A DNA stretch of 15,756 nt from CAZHZT01 sp964537285 (GCA_964537285.1 CAZHZT010000131.1:1-15756), one strand, 5' to 3'; counted from the first letter of the stretch, positions 1-8,421 are shown. Notes: generated by a model from the sequence alone, not told the origin. A program made the numbers and translations.

Positions 1-21
1 GAATACAGCCTTGATTTTTTG

Positions 22-47
22 CTACTTTTTTATCAAGAAAAAAGTAG
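22..47. repeat. Short A/T hairpin at left edge
   Basis: Arms CTACTTTTTT (22-31) and AAAAAAGTAG (38-47) are perfect complements around a 6-base loop. The hairpin lies beyond the 3' end of the minus-strand carboxypeptidase gene and could act as a second terminator for it, or for a gene to the left of the window. The rest of 1-132 holds only this and the hairpin at 92-123; I see no coding sequence there. Confidence 0.4.
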
Positions 48-91
48 ATAATCCATTGATTAACAAATTTTTGAAAAGCTATATAGTGAAA

Positions 92-123
92 ATGAGTCAT
101 CCCGAATTTTCGGGATGACTCAT
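92..123. terminator. Terminator-like hairpin after the M14 gene
   Basis: A perfect 15-bp stem is formed by ATGAGTCATCCCGAA (92-106) and its complement (109-123). It starts 10 bases beyond the stop codon of the minus-strand carboxypeptidase, where a terminator belongs. Read on the minus strand, the stem is followed by four T. The same hairpin family recurs at 8953-8984 between two convergent genes, with paired changes in the arms. Confidence 0.7.
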
Positions 124-132
124 GTTTATTAC

Positions 133-2535
133 TTACTTTATTAATAATTTTTCTTGTTTTAAAATATTTCCATTAAAATCTCTCAGTAATATGAAGTAAA
201 CGCCTGGTGTCCAATTGTTTGTATTTACAAATATACTTTGATTCGAGGAATTGGCGGCTTCTGAAAAGATGGTTTGACCAAGAGTTGTAACAACGCTCAT
301 TTGCCCGGAAAAACTTAAACGGTCTTTCCCTTGAATAGTGAATTGAACAAATTGATCCGCTGGGTTGGGGAAAATGGCAAGAGCAATTTCCGGCATTTCG
401 GGAGAGCTGGTAGAGCTTACATCATCATTAAGTGCTGTAACTTCCAAATCATCAAAATAAAACCCGTCTTCTTCAATAAAGCCATCGGAAACGAGTAGAA
501 ACCTCAGGTATAAAGGCCCGCCAGTAAATTCCGAGATATCCATTTCTTCTTTAACCCAATCATTTTGAAATCCTTCATAAACAGGCTCGCCATCTGCTTG
601 GTTATTGGTACCCTCAACGGTATATTTTCCACAAAGAGGAGTGTAGTTCTGGCCATCATTAGAAGCTAATACCTGTACATAATCGTAATTCGTTTCAATG
701 GCCCATTTGGCATAGAAGGTTAATAGGGCTTGTTGTGAGCCGGTTAAATCAATTGGTTCGTCAATTTCTAAAACATTAGTGAAATTGGAAAAGTATTCAG
801 ACAAGGGAGAATCAGTGATACTGGCATTAGGAGAGAAAAATTCCTCTTCAGTAAGGTCCCACCCAAATTCTCCATTTAAAGCTTCCCAATTACTTAGTGA
901 ATCGGCTTTGTCATTAAATACCGTTTCCACGCCACCTAAGGTTTTGTAGAGCGTATCCGTCCAGCTTAGTTCACCATTGCTGACAGTAAGGCCAAATACA
1001 ATAGGATCAAATGGCTGGGCTGCGGGGTCAATTTCAAAGGAGATCACACTTTCTATGTCGGCAAAAGGGTCTAGGGTATAAGTTTGAGGATCGCCAGTGG
1101 ATAGGATATTCGCAGAAACAGGATCAAGCGAAACGATCAATGGGCCATCTTTAAGGCCAAATCGATTTAATCGAAAAGGGAGGGAACTGCTGTAAGCGTC
1201 TACAAATGGAGAGCTTAGGTCTTCGACTTCCCCGTAAATCAATACGACATGAGCCGCAAGCAGGTTTTGAAGCACATTTTCCTGGCATAACCCGATGATG
1301 GCATTTGAAGGAGGCCAAAATCCAAAGTTACCGGGACCAACTTCGGGGGTCATTGAATAAATAGCAGGTTTACTGACATTTTCGCCATACATCCAATCAT
1401 CCGATACACCATTGACGTTGTAATTGACCGTCTCGGTAGCCGTTCCGTAGGTATATTGGTTTTCTTGGGTAAATAGATTTGCAATAGCAGGAAAGGCCGG
1501 ATCGGCAATTTCGTCCGAATATCCCCAGGGATAGATGAGGAGATTACCAAAAGTGTGGTAATTGAGACAGACCTGGAATTCGTGTTCATTACAGAAAGCT
1601 TTCACTGCCTGAGTTTCGGGTTCAGAGAATCCGGTTTCTCCTCTGTAAGTTGCGGATTGAGGGTTTGGAGAAGAGCCTATGTCATTAAAGCCCCATTCGA
1701 ATCCGTAGTTTCGGTTTAGGTCAACCCCATCAAAGTCTTCTTCGAAAATACCATTATTATCATTATCCCGCTTATTTTTACGCCAAAGCCCTCCGCCGTT
1801 GGGGTTGGTAGTTTCGTTGTGGATGTAGCCATCAGGGTTTATGCAGGGGATAAAATACATTTCAACATTATCTACCAGGTATTTAACTTCGGGGTCTGTG
1901 TCATAGTTTTCCAACAGGTACCACATATAAAAAATGATTTGGGATAAACTATTTGGTTCTCTCGCGTGATGTAGGGTAGTATACAAAACCTCAGGTTCTG
2001 TTTCATCTTGATCTGGATTATCAGATATTTTAAGCCAGTAAATTGGCCGTCCTTCAATGGAGGTAAAGGTATCGATCGGAGTGCGGGCAGTTATCAGGTC
2101 AGGATACAGAGCAGCCATATTATCCAAATGGTCCAGCATTTCCTGGTAAGTAAAAAAGCCTCCCATAGAGCCGATCGAAAAGTTTGAAGGCACTTCGTAA
2201 AAGGTACTTGTTTCTTCAAAACAATCGTCTTGCCTGTCGGGGGCAGCTTCAAATGCTCCTGCTTGAGAAGCATAATAAGCCTGAACATCTTCGATAAGGA
2301 TTTTGTAGGTAAAACCGGCTTGCTCTACAAGGGCTAGTTCTTTATAAGAAAAGTCGTTGATTATATGTCGGTTAGGAGCAATTTCACCATGGTCTACTTC
2401 CAGACCTAGTTGAGCCAGTTCAGCAATACTTCTACCTTCTAACAGGATTTTCGCACGGGCATATTTTGCAGTTTGTGCTTGCCCGGCCAGCGTCATAAAT
2501 AATAAAGCGAATAGTAAAACTAGGGAGCGATTCAT
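133..2535 (-). CDS. Secreted M14 zinc carboxypeptidase with T9SS sorting domain
   Basis: An exported metallocarboxypeptidase that should remove C-terminal residues from peptides outside the cell. Residues 1-20 form a signal peptide ending GQA-Q. The M14 catalytic domain spans about 120-435. Zinc ligands are H190 and E193 (HARE motif) and H327 (NYHTFGN); R275 in DLNRNY matches the substrate carboxylate-binding arginine; E398 in MTPEVGP matches the general base, so the enzyme looks active. Residues about 540-700 resemble a jelly-roll/MAM-like domain (FYFDDLEV). The last 80 residues, from IFPNPAD, are a Type A T9SS C-terminal domain directing export and cleavage or attachment at the surface. The 800-residue length suits this architecture. 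It is divergent from the thiolase gene and has its own promoter-like sequence. Substrate is unknown. Confidence 0.95.
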   Translation of the reverse strand: MNRSLVLLFALLFMTLAGQAQTAKYARAKILLEGRSIAELAQLGLEVDHGEIAPNRHIINDFSYKELALVEQAGFTYKILIEDVQAYYASQAGAFEAAPDRQDDCFEETSTFYEVPSNFSIGSMGGFFTYQEMLDHLDNMAALYPDLITARTPIDTFTSIEGRPIYWLKISDNPDQDETEPEVLYTTLHHAREPNSLSQIIFYMWYLLENYDTDPEVKYLVDNVEMYFIPCINPDGYIHNETTNPNGGGLWRKNKRDNDNNGIFEEDFDGVDLNRNYGFEWGFNDIGSSPNPQSATYRGETGFSEPETQAVKAFCNEHEFQVCLNYHTFGNLLIYPWGYSDEIADPAFPAIANLFTQENQYTYGTATETVNYNVNGVSDDWMYGENVSKPAIYSMTPEVGPGNFGFWPPSNAIIGLCQENVLQNLLAAHVVLIYGEVEDLSSPFVDAYSSSLPFRLNRFGLKDGPLIVSLDPVSANILSTGDPQTYTLDPFADIESVISFEIDPAAQPFDPIVFGLTVSNGELSWTDTLYKTLGGVETVFNDKADSLSNWEALNGEFGWDLTEEEFFSPNASITDSPLSEYFSNFTNVLEIDEPIDLTGSQQALLTFYAKWAIETNYDYVQVLASNDGQNYTPLCGKYTVEGTNNQADGEPVYEGFQNDWVKEEMDISEFTGGPLYLRFLLVSDGFIEEDGFYFDDLEVTALNDDVSSTSSPEMPEIALAIFPNPADQFVQFTIQGKDRLSFSGQMSVVTTLGQTIFSEAANSSNQSIFVNTNNWTPGVYFILLRDFNGNILKQEKLLIK

Positions 2536-2570
2536 CTTTATTGTTTTTATTGGTAAAATTACAAAAAAGC

Positions 2571-2601
2571 CAAATATTTATTTGTTACCCATTATGCAAA
2601 A
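2571..2601 (-). promoter_or_regulatory. Putative Bacteroidota promoter of the M14 gene
   Basis: On the minus strand, TTTTG (complement of 2597-2601) is followed after 18 bases by AATATTTG (complement of 2571-2578). This matches the Bacteroidota -33/-7 pattern TTTG...TAnnTTTG with one mismatch in the -7 element. A start about 7 bases downstream would leave a leader of roughly 28 bases before the ATG at 2535. Confidence 0.5.
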
Positions 2602-2679
2602 CCAAAGTCAAGGGTGAAAATGATAAAAAACGATTGTCACAAATCTATTTCCTTCTTGGAGTTGTTTACAAAATGTATT

Positions 2680-2712
2680 AGACTTGTTCAGCAGTTGCTA
2701 CAGAACAAGTCT
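2680..2712. promoter_or_regulatory. Dyad overlapping the thiolase promoter (possible operator)
   Basis: AGACTTGTTC (2680-2689) is repeated in perfect inversion at 2703-2712, with a smaller palindrome AGCA-GT-TGCT in the loop. It lies in the divergent region, just upstream of the -7 element at 2721, and covers the expected -33 position. A terminator has no function here because both neighbours start at this region, so a repressor or activator site is more likely. No regulator gene is in the window. Confidence 0.45.
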
Positions 2713-2720
2713 ATTATTAT

Positions 2721-2728
2721 TACATTTG
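2721..2728 (+). promoter_or_regulatory. Promoter -7 element of the thiolase gene
   Basis: TACATTTG is an exact match to TAnnTTTG, 44 bases before the ATG. A TTG at 2695-2697 could be the -33 element, but the 23-base spacing is long. The ten-base string TACATTTGTA recurs before the 52-residue gene at 12144. Confidence 0.6.
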
Positions 2729-2772
2729 TAATATATAGATATCTATATTTTTATATTTAAAAAATTAAAACA

Positions 2773-3957
2773 ATGAAAGAAGCTTATATTGTTTCGGCCG
2801 TGAGAACGCCGATAGGAAGTTTTGGAGGCGTTTTATTGCCTTTGTCGGCAACAGATTTAGGTGCTGCAGCGATTAAAGGTGCGTTGGAAAAAGCTGGTGT
2901 ATCACCCGAGCAAGTAGAGGAAGTATACATGGGTAATGTTATTTCGGCTAATTTAGGGCAGGCTCCTGCACGCCAAGCTGCTTTGAAAGCTGGTATTCCG
3001 AACAATGTTCCGTGTACGACGGTAAACAAAGTTTGCTCTTCCGGAATGAAGGCTGTTATGTTTGCTGCTCAGAGTATTATGTCGGGGGGTAATGAGTTGA
3101 TTGTAGCAGGAGGAATGGAAAGTATGAGTAATATTCCTTACTACGCAGCAAACAATCGTTGGGGAGCCAAGTACGGAGATGTTCAATTAATTGACGGACT
3201 GGCTAAGGATGGTTTGACGGATGCTTATGATCATCAGGCAATGGGTATTTCGGCAGATGATACGGCAAAAAAATACAGCATTTCTCGTGAAGAACAAGAT
3301 CGTTTTGCTATTCAATCATATAAACGTTCTGCGGATTCTACTAATAATGGGCTTTTCAAAGATGAAATTGTGCCTGTTTATGTTCCTCAGCGCAAAAGAG
3401 ATCCATTAGAAATATTGGAAGATGAAGAATACAAACGTGTGAAGTTTGAAAAAATTCCTGCATTGAAGCCTGCTTTTGTTCGCGATGGATCGGGCACAGT
3501 GACTGCCGCAAATGCTTCGACTATCAACGATGGTGCTTCAGCATTGATCATTGCCAGCAAGGAAAAAATAGACGAATTGGGACTTAAGCCTGTAGCCAAA
3601 ATCGTTGCTTTTGCCGATGCAGCTCATGATCCTCATTGGTTTACAACTGCTCCTACCATAGCTGCTCCGCTGGCACTGAAAAGAGCTGGCATGCAAATTT
3701 CTGATGTAGATTATTTCGAGGTGAATGAAGCTTTTGCAGTTGTTCCTATGGCTTTTAATCAAGAATTAGGTTTATCAGAAGACAAGGTAAATGTATTTGG
3801 TGGAGCCGTTTCTATTGGTCACCCACTGGGAGCATCTGGTGCGCGCATTGTAACCACTTTGAATAATGTTCTTTGTCAAAAAGATGCCAATGTTGGTTTA
3901 GCTGCAATATGCAATGGTGGGGGAGGAGCTTCTTCCCTGATCATTGAAAGGGTATAA
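2773..3957 (+). CDS. atoB: Acetyl-CoA C-acetyltransferase (thiolase)
   Basis: A cytosolic biosynthetic-type thiolase that reversibly condenses two acetyl-CoA to acetoacetyl-CoA, or cleaves short 3-ketoacyl-CoA. The 394-residue length is standard for the family. The acyl-accepting cysteine is C88 (NKVCSSGMKA), the NEAFA motif is at 318-322, the catalytic histidine is H350 (GHPLGASGAR), and the second catalytic cysteine is C380 (CNGGGGAS). All active-site residues are present. The start has a -7 promoter element upstream and an A-rich leader in place of a Shine-Dalgarno site. It stands alone, with no ketone-body, polyhydroxyalkanoate or mevalonate gene beside it, so its pathway cannot be told from context; fatty-acid or amino-acid breakdown is possible. 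The symbol is by family resemblance. Confidence 0.95.
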   Translation: MKEAYIVSAVRTPIGSFGGVLLPLSATDLGAAAIKGALEKAGVSPEQVEEVYMGNVISANLGQAPARQAALKAGIPNNVPCTTVNKVCSSGMKAVMFAAQSIMSGGNELIVAGGMESMSNIPYYAANNRWGAKYGDVQLIDGLAKDGLTDAYDHQAMGISADDTAKKYSISREEQDRFAIQSYKRSADSTNNGLFKDEIVPVYVPQRKRDPLEILEDEEYKRVKFEKIPALKPAFVRDGSGTVTAANASTINDGASALIIASKEKIDELGLKPVAKIVAFADAAHDPHWFTTAPTIAAPLALKRAGMQISDVDYFEVNEAFAVVPMAFNQELGLSEDKVNVFGGAVSIGHPLGASGARIVTTLNNVLCQKDANVGLAAICNGGGGASSLIIERV

Positions 3958-4066
3958 AATTTGGTAATTTAAGACGATCAAGCATCTACAGAACTAAAAT
4001 TACTTAAATTAAGTAAAAGAGGCTGTTTAAAAACGTTTTTCTGCTTTCAGCAAGAGAATCTTTGTT

Positions 4067-4127
4067 GAAGTTGTTAAAAAAGTAGATCACCCCGCTGAGC
4101 GGAGTGATCTACTTTTTTAACAACTTC
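4067..4127. terminator. Long hairpin downstream of the thiolase
   Basis: Arms 4067-4096 and 4098-4127 pair over about 30 bp with one C-A mismatch (4091/4103). The stem contains a run of A on one side and T on the other, so it can act as a terminator in either direction. It is the first strong hairpin after the thiolase stop (110 bases downstream) and lies just inside the outer inverted repeat. Confidence 0.6.
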
Positions 4128-4252
4128 ATTGCATAACTATATTATTTTTCGGATTTTTGCGGAAAAGAATATTTTTGGAACTAGATGATTTCATTTGGTA
4201 AACATTTTAAGAACAAAAGGCAGCCTAATTTCTTCTGAGTAGTGCTAGCATC

Positions 4253-4421
4253 AATGTCGTCAACTTAAGCTCTTTATAGCCCGGCACTTCAGTGCCGGGG
4301 GAATAGTTGTCAGATTGGGCTTTAGCCCTTTCATTATTAATGGGCTAAAGCCCCGATAAATATTAACACTACACCTGGCGCTAAAGCGCCAGGCAAAGAA
4401 AAAGCATAAGTTGACGACATT
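4253..4421. repeat. Inner nested inverted repeat
   Basis: AATGTCGTCAACTTA (4253-4267) is repeated in perfect inversion at 4407-4421. One mismatch further inward, three more bases pair. It encloses three compact GC-rich palindromes. It sits inside the CTAG repeat, which sits inside the GAGGCTG repeat. Confidence 0.6.
4280..4393. repeat. Three REP-like GC-rich palindromes
   Basis: Three palindromes lie in a row. CCCGGCACT/AGTGCCGGG is at 4280-4299. GGGCTTTAGCCC (4317-4328) pairs with GGGCTAAAGCCC (4342-4353). CCTGGCGCT/AGCGCCAGG is at 4374-4393. They are more GC-rich than the surrounding DNA and resemble REP/BIME elements. Such elements are often mobilised by a Y1-type (RAYT) transposase, but no such gene is in the window. 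Confidence 0.65.
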
Positions 4422-4544
4422 AGCGGAAGCCCACAATACTAGAGCAATGGCCTATTATGTGCTTCCGCTACGCGGAAGTTGGTCTCTATATCTTATAACC
4501 CCGGGAGAACCCAGGGCTACGATCAGGTAGGCCTAACGGCCTGA
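4422..4544. repeat. Further small palindromes in the island
   Basis: AGCGGAAGC (4422-4430) is inverted as GCTTCCGCT (4461-4469), and the latter also begins a tight hairpin CTTCCGC/GCGGAAG (4462-4478). The sequences TCAG (4523-4526) with GCC (4531-4533), and GGCCTGA (4538-4544), form another stem with a four-base bulge. The two alternative pairings of the first set are mutually exclusive in RNA. No coding sequence is seen. Confidence 0.5.
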
Positions 4545-4683
4545 TTTAAGGATTTCCCAAATTAATTTCGACCAAATGAAATCATCTAGAACCATATTTT
4601 TATATAAATAAGGTTTTATGCAGAAAGAAGGGAGTTGTTTTTTAGGCAGCCTCTTTTTTTGTGCCTGATATATATTAAAATTA

Positions 4684-4794
4684 GTTCTTTGACATAAATT
4701 GTGGAAAATGGAACTTCAAAATGATAAGCCTTTCAGACCAAAGGGCATTCAAGGCTTATCATTTTGAAGTTCCACACAATTTATGTCAAAGAAC
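4684..4794. repeat. Long hairpin carrying boxA-like arms
   Basis: The left arm (4684-4732) and right arm (4751-4794) pair over 44 bp, with one five-base bulge (GAAAA) in the left arm and an 18-base loop. Both arms read GTTCTTTGACATAA in their own outward strand. The left-arm sequence recurs at the right edge of the window (15704-15756). It lies outside the nested repeat island and 360 bp before the next gene. Confidence 0.75.
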
Positions 4795-5154
4795 GTTAAA
4801 ATTTAAAAAATATTAGCATTGATACTCCCCCCTGCCGCAACTTTAACAATTGTGGTATATTTTTTGATGCTACTTAACAAAACAAATTTGGGTTTTACCC
4901 GTAATTCCATGAACAACCTGTCTGTTAGGATTGTCTATCAATTTTAGGGATCATACAAAGGAGACAAAATAAGAACAACTATTTGAAAATTAGCAGGTTG
5001 TAAGTAAAAAACTGGATAGCGAAGAATGAAATTAACATTTCAAATGTTTCATTCCTCCTATTTTTTTCGTATCTTATGGACCCATTTAGTGCAGCTTCCA
5101 ATGAGTAAAAGCAATATATAACAGCGCTATCTTACAGACATTAAAAAGCTTTAC
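4795..5154. other. Non-coding leader region before the PKD protein gene
   Basis: No credible coding sequence is seen in these 360 bases. They contain an imperfect dyad at 5024-5054 (GAATGAAA, three extra bases, ACATTT / AAATGT, TTCATTC), which could be an operator or leader hairpin about 100 bases before the ATG at 5155. I find no confident TAnnTTTG promoter; CAAATTTG at 4883-4890 is the nearest approach but would give a leader of over 250 bases. Confidence 0.35.
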
Positions 5155-8100
5155 ATGAACATGCAACACTTTACTAAATGCACTTTGCTTTTACTTTTCT
5201 TACCGCTTGGGCTACTGGCTCTTCCCTCTTTGGGGAAAAGTGTTGCCATAACGGCGGAAGAAAACTATTGCGCTCCATTCAATGGAGATATTCCCTTCGG
5301 GAAGGCTCTGTTTGAGCACACCCTTAGAAATTGTGACGGTACTTATATCGTCTACTTCTACAGCTACAATAATGTGGGGGTACATACCTGGGACTTTGGG
5401 GATGGTTCCTATGGCGAAGGTTTTAATACCGAGCATGCCTACGATTTACCTGGAAATTATGAAGTAACCCATACCGTTGAATACAAAGGAAATACTTTTA
5501 CAAAAACGTACTTCGTAGATATTAAAGACCCTAATTCTTATATTAATATCGGCGAGGATACAACCATTACTTATTTTCACGAACTTATTTCGGATTCTAT
5601 TCTTCCTCCTCTGAAAGCAATTGATATGTACCTTTCGATTAAAGGTACACTGGTGCTTACTACCGAAACTCAGAAGTATGTTTTTAGTAAGTGTAATATC
5701 CGCATGGAACCAGGTGCCAAAATTGTTGCGGAGTCTGGTACGAGACTTAGTTTTGGAGGATCTTCTTTCTTATATTCCTGTGAACAGATGTGGCAGGGGG
5801 TTGAAGCTATGCCGGGAAGTACAGTCCGGGTTATGGAGAGAAGTTTTATTGAAGATGCTCAGTATGCTTTATATATTCATGGTGGTGCTAACTTATTGAT
5901 CTCTTGTTTCTTCAACAGAAACTATATCAGCCTTTACATTCCTCCAACTCCAGATGAGTCTTATCATAATGTTTCTCTTGAGGCACCACTTTGGGGCTTA
6001 CGCTTCTTCTGTACACGTCCATTAAATCAGCCTTATGACGGGCAAACATATCCGTATGATCTTCCGGTTCAAGGAGAGGTTTCTTATGCGGGTATTCACT
6101 TCAGTGACTTAAATTATGTTGAGGTAGGAGGTAATGTGGCCGGTATTTTTAATTATTTTTCTGACTTAGCGAACGGAGTCATTCTACATAACATTAAGGT
6201 AGCTCTCGTTCAAACGAACTTGATGAAAAATATCTTAGCTACGGATAATTATCCGGACGCTTCCGGAAGGGGAGTCTGGGCCAGAGGTAGTGGCATTAAT
6301 GTATTGAATGTCACAGGTAATGGGGTTGTTGAAACACCAGCTTTCCCATTGACTTTAGGCGTTGATGATGTGTCTTCTTTTACCAATTGTACCACAGGTA
6401 TCTTAGCTGATGGAGTTGCGGCAACTGTCAGCAATAACATCATGATGGAAGTAGAAACCGGGATTGACATACGCAACGCGGTTGTTGAAGAGATTCACGT
6501 TGATAACAACCAGATTTCCGCGATAAAGAACGGGGTATTGGTAAGATTTTGTAGTGGTAACTCCGACTTTTTAATCGAGAACAACTATGTTGAAGTTGGT
6601 GAAGATGGTTTAGGGATGGAAGGAATAATGATTGACAATATATTTGCCACTTCATTTGCTCCTGCGATTATTAAAAATAATGAAGTGCATATGCACTATT
6701 GTCCTCCTGGCGGAAGGATCAATGGGATCTCAGCTAATCTTGCCATTAATCTTGGCATTACCGATAATGTTGTACATCGCTATGAACCACAAGGGCCTAC
6801 TTCTGATGATATTTACTGCATTTCTGTTGCGGAAAGCAATAAAGTGAAAGTCAGTTGTAATGAGGTTATCGGTATTAACCTTGTCGGTTACCTAAGTAAA
6901 GGGATTGGTTTTTATTCTACTTCTGAAGCTGAAGTGCGCTGTAACTTCCTCGATCGCACAGGATTCGGGTTCGAGTTTAAAGGAATGAATTATCTGTTTG
7001 ATTTTGCTGGCAATTATATCTATCGCCATTTCTTTGGTTTATACCTTGCCGAGGACACACAGCTGACCCCGGTAGGACAAGACGTACACGAATACAGAGG
7101 GAATGAATGGTGGAATAATCCTTACAATGCTAACGATCCTGAATTAGCGGGTGCATTGAATGAAGGAAACTTTTTCAATGTAAATGTATCTCGCTTTTCA
7201 GTTTATCCTGATTATAATTTCACATCCTTTTCCATCTTTGACCCGGAACCGTGGATCACTCCGCAGACGCCTATTTACTATGTTAAATGGTTTACAGCCA
7301 CTGATGTCCAACCTACAACAACGGCTGATGGGTGTAATTATAATTGCGATGCAGGGCTGAATCTTCAAGCTCCTCCATCAACTGGTCTGATAGATAACTA
7401 TATTGCCGAAGACAAACCTCTGTGGAAGTCGGAGTACCAAGGTGCAAGATTTGAAGCTGAGCGCACTTTATATCAAAAGTTAGCAGAAAACCCTGAATTG
7501 GTTGAAGCTGGTTCTTCTATTGAAACATTCTACAAAAAGACAGAACAAAGTCATATACCTGCATTTGCAAAAGTGGATGAAGCTGTTTTGGAAACTTCTA
7601 AATTAAGCCTTGGCGCTCAAGCTATCATTCAAAGTAACCTTAAGAGCTTTGATGACGTCTTAACTGAATTACAAAACATCGATTATCAATTGGCTCATCC
7701 CGAAAAATTTAATGCCAGTGAGGCCGAAATGCAGGAGAAACGTATAAAAGTACAGCATAAATTAGTTGCTCTCGCAAATGAAAGAAATGAGGCAGTTAAA
7801 AACATTCAGCGGTCTTTAACAAGCTCTTTCCAGCGTGCAGCTACTATCAATAAGAGCATTGAAGCTCAAGGTATTCATGAAGAATTTGAGCAAACGGTCA
7901 CAGATATCTACCTGAAAACAGCCGCTAAAGGAAACTTTAACTTCACCAGTGATCAGGTAGCTGATTTACAAGTTATTGCCTTCGAATGTCCGTATGTTGG
8001 TGGGAAGGCTGTATACAAAGCACGTGCGATGTATCGTCTGATTGATCCCGCTGTATCCTTCTCAGATAATGCTGCTTGCAGAGAAAGTACCGAAGTTGGG

Positions 8101-8391
8101 CAGCAAGTAACCCATACAACTGAAATAAAGGGATACAATAATTTTCACTTATTCCCGAATCCTGCTTCTGAACAGGTAAGTATAACCATTCCTGCTGAAA
8201 GAGTAGATCAAGTTATTTTCTACACATTATTTGATCAGACAGGAAAACAGGTCAAAGGCGGACTGTTGAAGGAACAAGAAAATGTTGCCAATATTAATTT
8301 AGGCAATATTGCTGAAGGCTTTTATTCGCTGGTGTTTAAGAGTACAGATGCTACGGTTATTGGGGTGGAGAAATTGAGTATTGTCAGATAG
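5155..8391 (+). CDS. Surface protein: PKD domain, beta-helix, T9SS sorting domain
   Basis: A large exported protein of 1078 residues with no recognisable enzymatic motif; an adhesin-like or glycan-binding surface role is inference. Residues 1-27 form a signal peptide (LLLLFLPLGLLALPS). A PKD domain lies at about 60-123, marked by WDFGDG (79-84) and EHAYDLPGNYEV. Residues about 150-700 are rich in short beta strands with N-containing turns, typical of a right-handed parallel beta-helix. Residues about 765-940 are charged and helical, probably coiled coil. A short conserved-looking segment, FECPYVGGKAVYKARAMY, precedes the Type A T9SS domain (from FHLFPNPASEQ, about 997, to the end). The start could be this ATG or the one two codons later (5161), with the same signal peptide. 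A terminator follows at 8422. Confidence 0.88.
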   Translation: MNMQHFTKCTLLLLFLPLGLLALPSLGKSVAITAEENYCAPFNGDIPFGKALFEHTLRNCDGTYIVYFYSYNNVGVHTWDFGDGSYGEGFNTEHAYDLPGNYEVTHTVEYKGNTFTKTYFVDIKDPNSYINIGEDTTITYFHELISDSILPPLKAIDMYLSIKGTLVLTTETQKYVFSKCNIRMEPGAKIVAESGTRLSFGGSSFLYSCEQMWQGVEAMPGSTVRVMERSFIEDAQYALYIHGGANLLISCFFNRNYISLYIPPTPDESYHNVSLEAPLWGLRFFCTRPLNQPYDGQTYPYDLPVQGEVSYAGIHFSDLNYVEVGGNVAGIFNYFSDLANGVILHNIKVALVQTNLMKNILATDNYPDASGRGVWARGSGINVLNVTGNGVVETPAFPLTLGVDDVSSFTNCTTGILADGVAATVSNNIMMEVETGIDIRNAVVEEIHVDNNQISAIKNGVLVRFCSGNSDFLIENNYVEVGEDGLGMEGIMIDNIFATSFAPAIIKNNEVHMHYCPPGGRINGISANLAINLGITDNVVHRYEPQGPTSDDIYCISVAESNKVKVSCNEVIGINLVGYLSKGIGFYSTSEAEVRCNFLDRTGFGFEFKGMNYLFDFAGNYIYRHFFGLYLAEDTQLTPVGQDVHEYRGNEWWNNPYNANDPELAGALNEGNFFNVNVSRFSVYPDYNFTSFSIFDPEPWITPQTPIYYVKWFTATDVQPTTTADGCNYNCDAGLNLQAPPSTGLIDNYIAEDKPLWKSEYQGARFEAERTLYQKLAENPELVEAGSSIETFYKKTEQSHIPAFAKVDEAVLETSKLSLGAQAIIQSNLKSFDDVLTELQNIDYQLAHPEKFNASEAEMQEKRIKVQHKLVALANERNEAVKNIQRSLTSSFQRAATINKSIEAQGIHEEFEQTVTDIYLKTAAKGNFNFTSDQVADLQVIAFECPYVGGKAVYKARAMYRLIDPAVSFSDNAACRESTEVGQQVTHTTEIKGYNNFHLFPNPASEQVSITIPAERVDQVIFYTLFDQTGKQVKGGLLKEQENVANINLGNIAEGFYSLVFKSTDATVIGVEKLSIVR

Positions 8392-8421
8392 ACAAAATAA
8401 TCAACAATATTTTTATATAGG

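Larger units (their letters stand above)
4177..4593. repeat. Middle nested inverted repeat (CTAGATGATTTCATTTGGT ends)
   Basis: CTAGATGATTTCATTTGGT (4181-4199) recurs in perfect inversion at 4571-4589. These 19-bp ends bound about 415 bp of non-coding DNA. A third copy occurs at 15585-15629. Its complement matches the left end of this element over 41 bp (4181-4221) with three mismatches, and in direct orientation it shares 23 identical bases with the right end (4571-4593). A sequence found three times with conserved ends suggests a mobile or formerly mobile non-autonomous element. Confidence 0.6.
4015..4658. repeat. Outermost inverted repeat of a nested repeat island
   Basis: AAAAGAGGCTG (4015-4025) followed by TTTAAAAAC is matched in inverted orientation by TTTTTTAGGCAGCCTCTTTT near 4638-4657. 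The arms are about 20 bp with a few mismatches. They look like transposon ends and enclose about 600 bp without any coding sequence, as in a MITE-like element. I find no clear target-site duplication and cannot assign a transposon family. The enclosed DNA holds further inverted repeats, described separately. Confidence 0.45.

Noticed and set aside
4280..4544. tRNA or other small RNA gene in the GC-rich part of the island
   Set aside because: No cloverleaf, no TTCGA T-loop and no CCA-end context; the GC-rich blocks are simple palindromes.
4015..4658. Complete insertion sequence
   Set aside because: The transposon-like ends enclose no transposase reading frame or remnant; at most it is a non-autonomous element.
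4911..4949. Very short reading frame (12 codons) in the gap before the PKD protein
   Set aside because: Too short, no promoter at a suitable distance and no resemblance to a known leader peptide.
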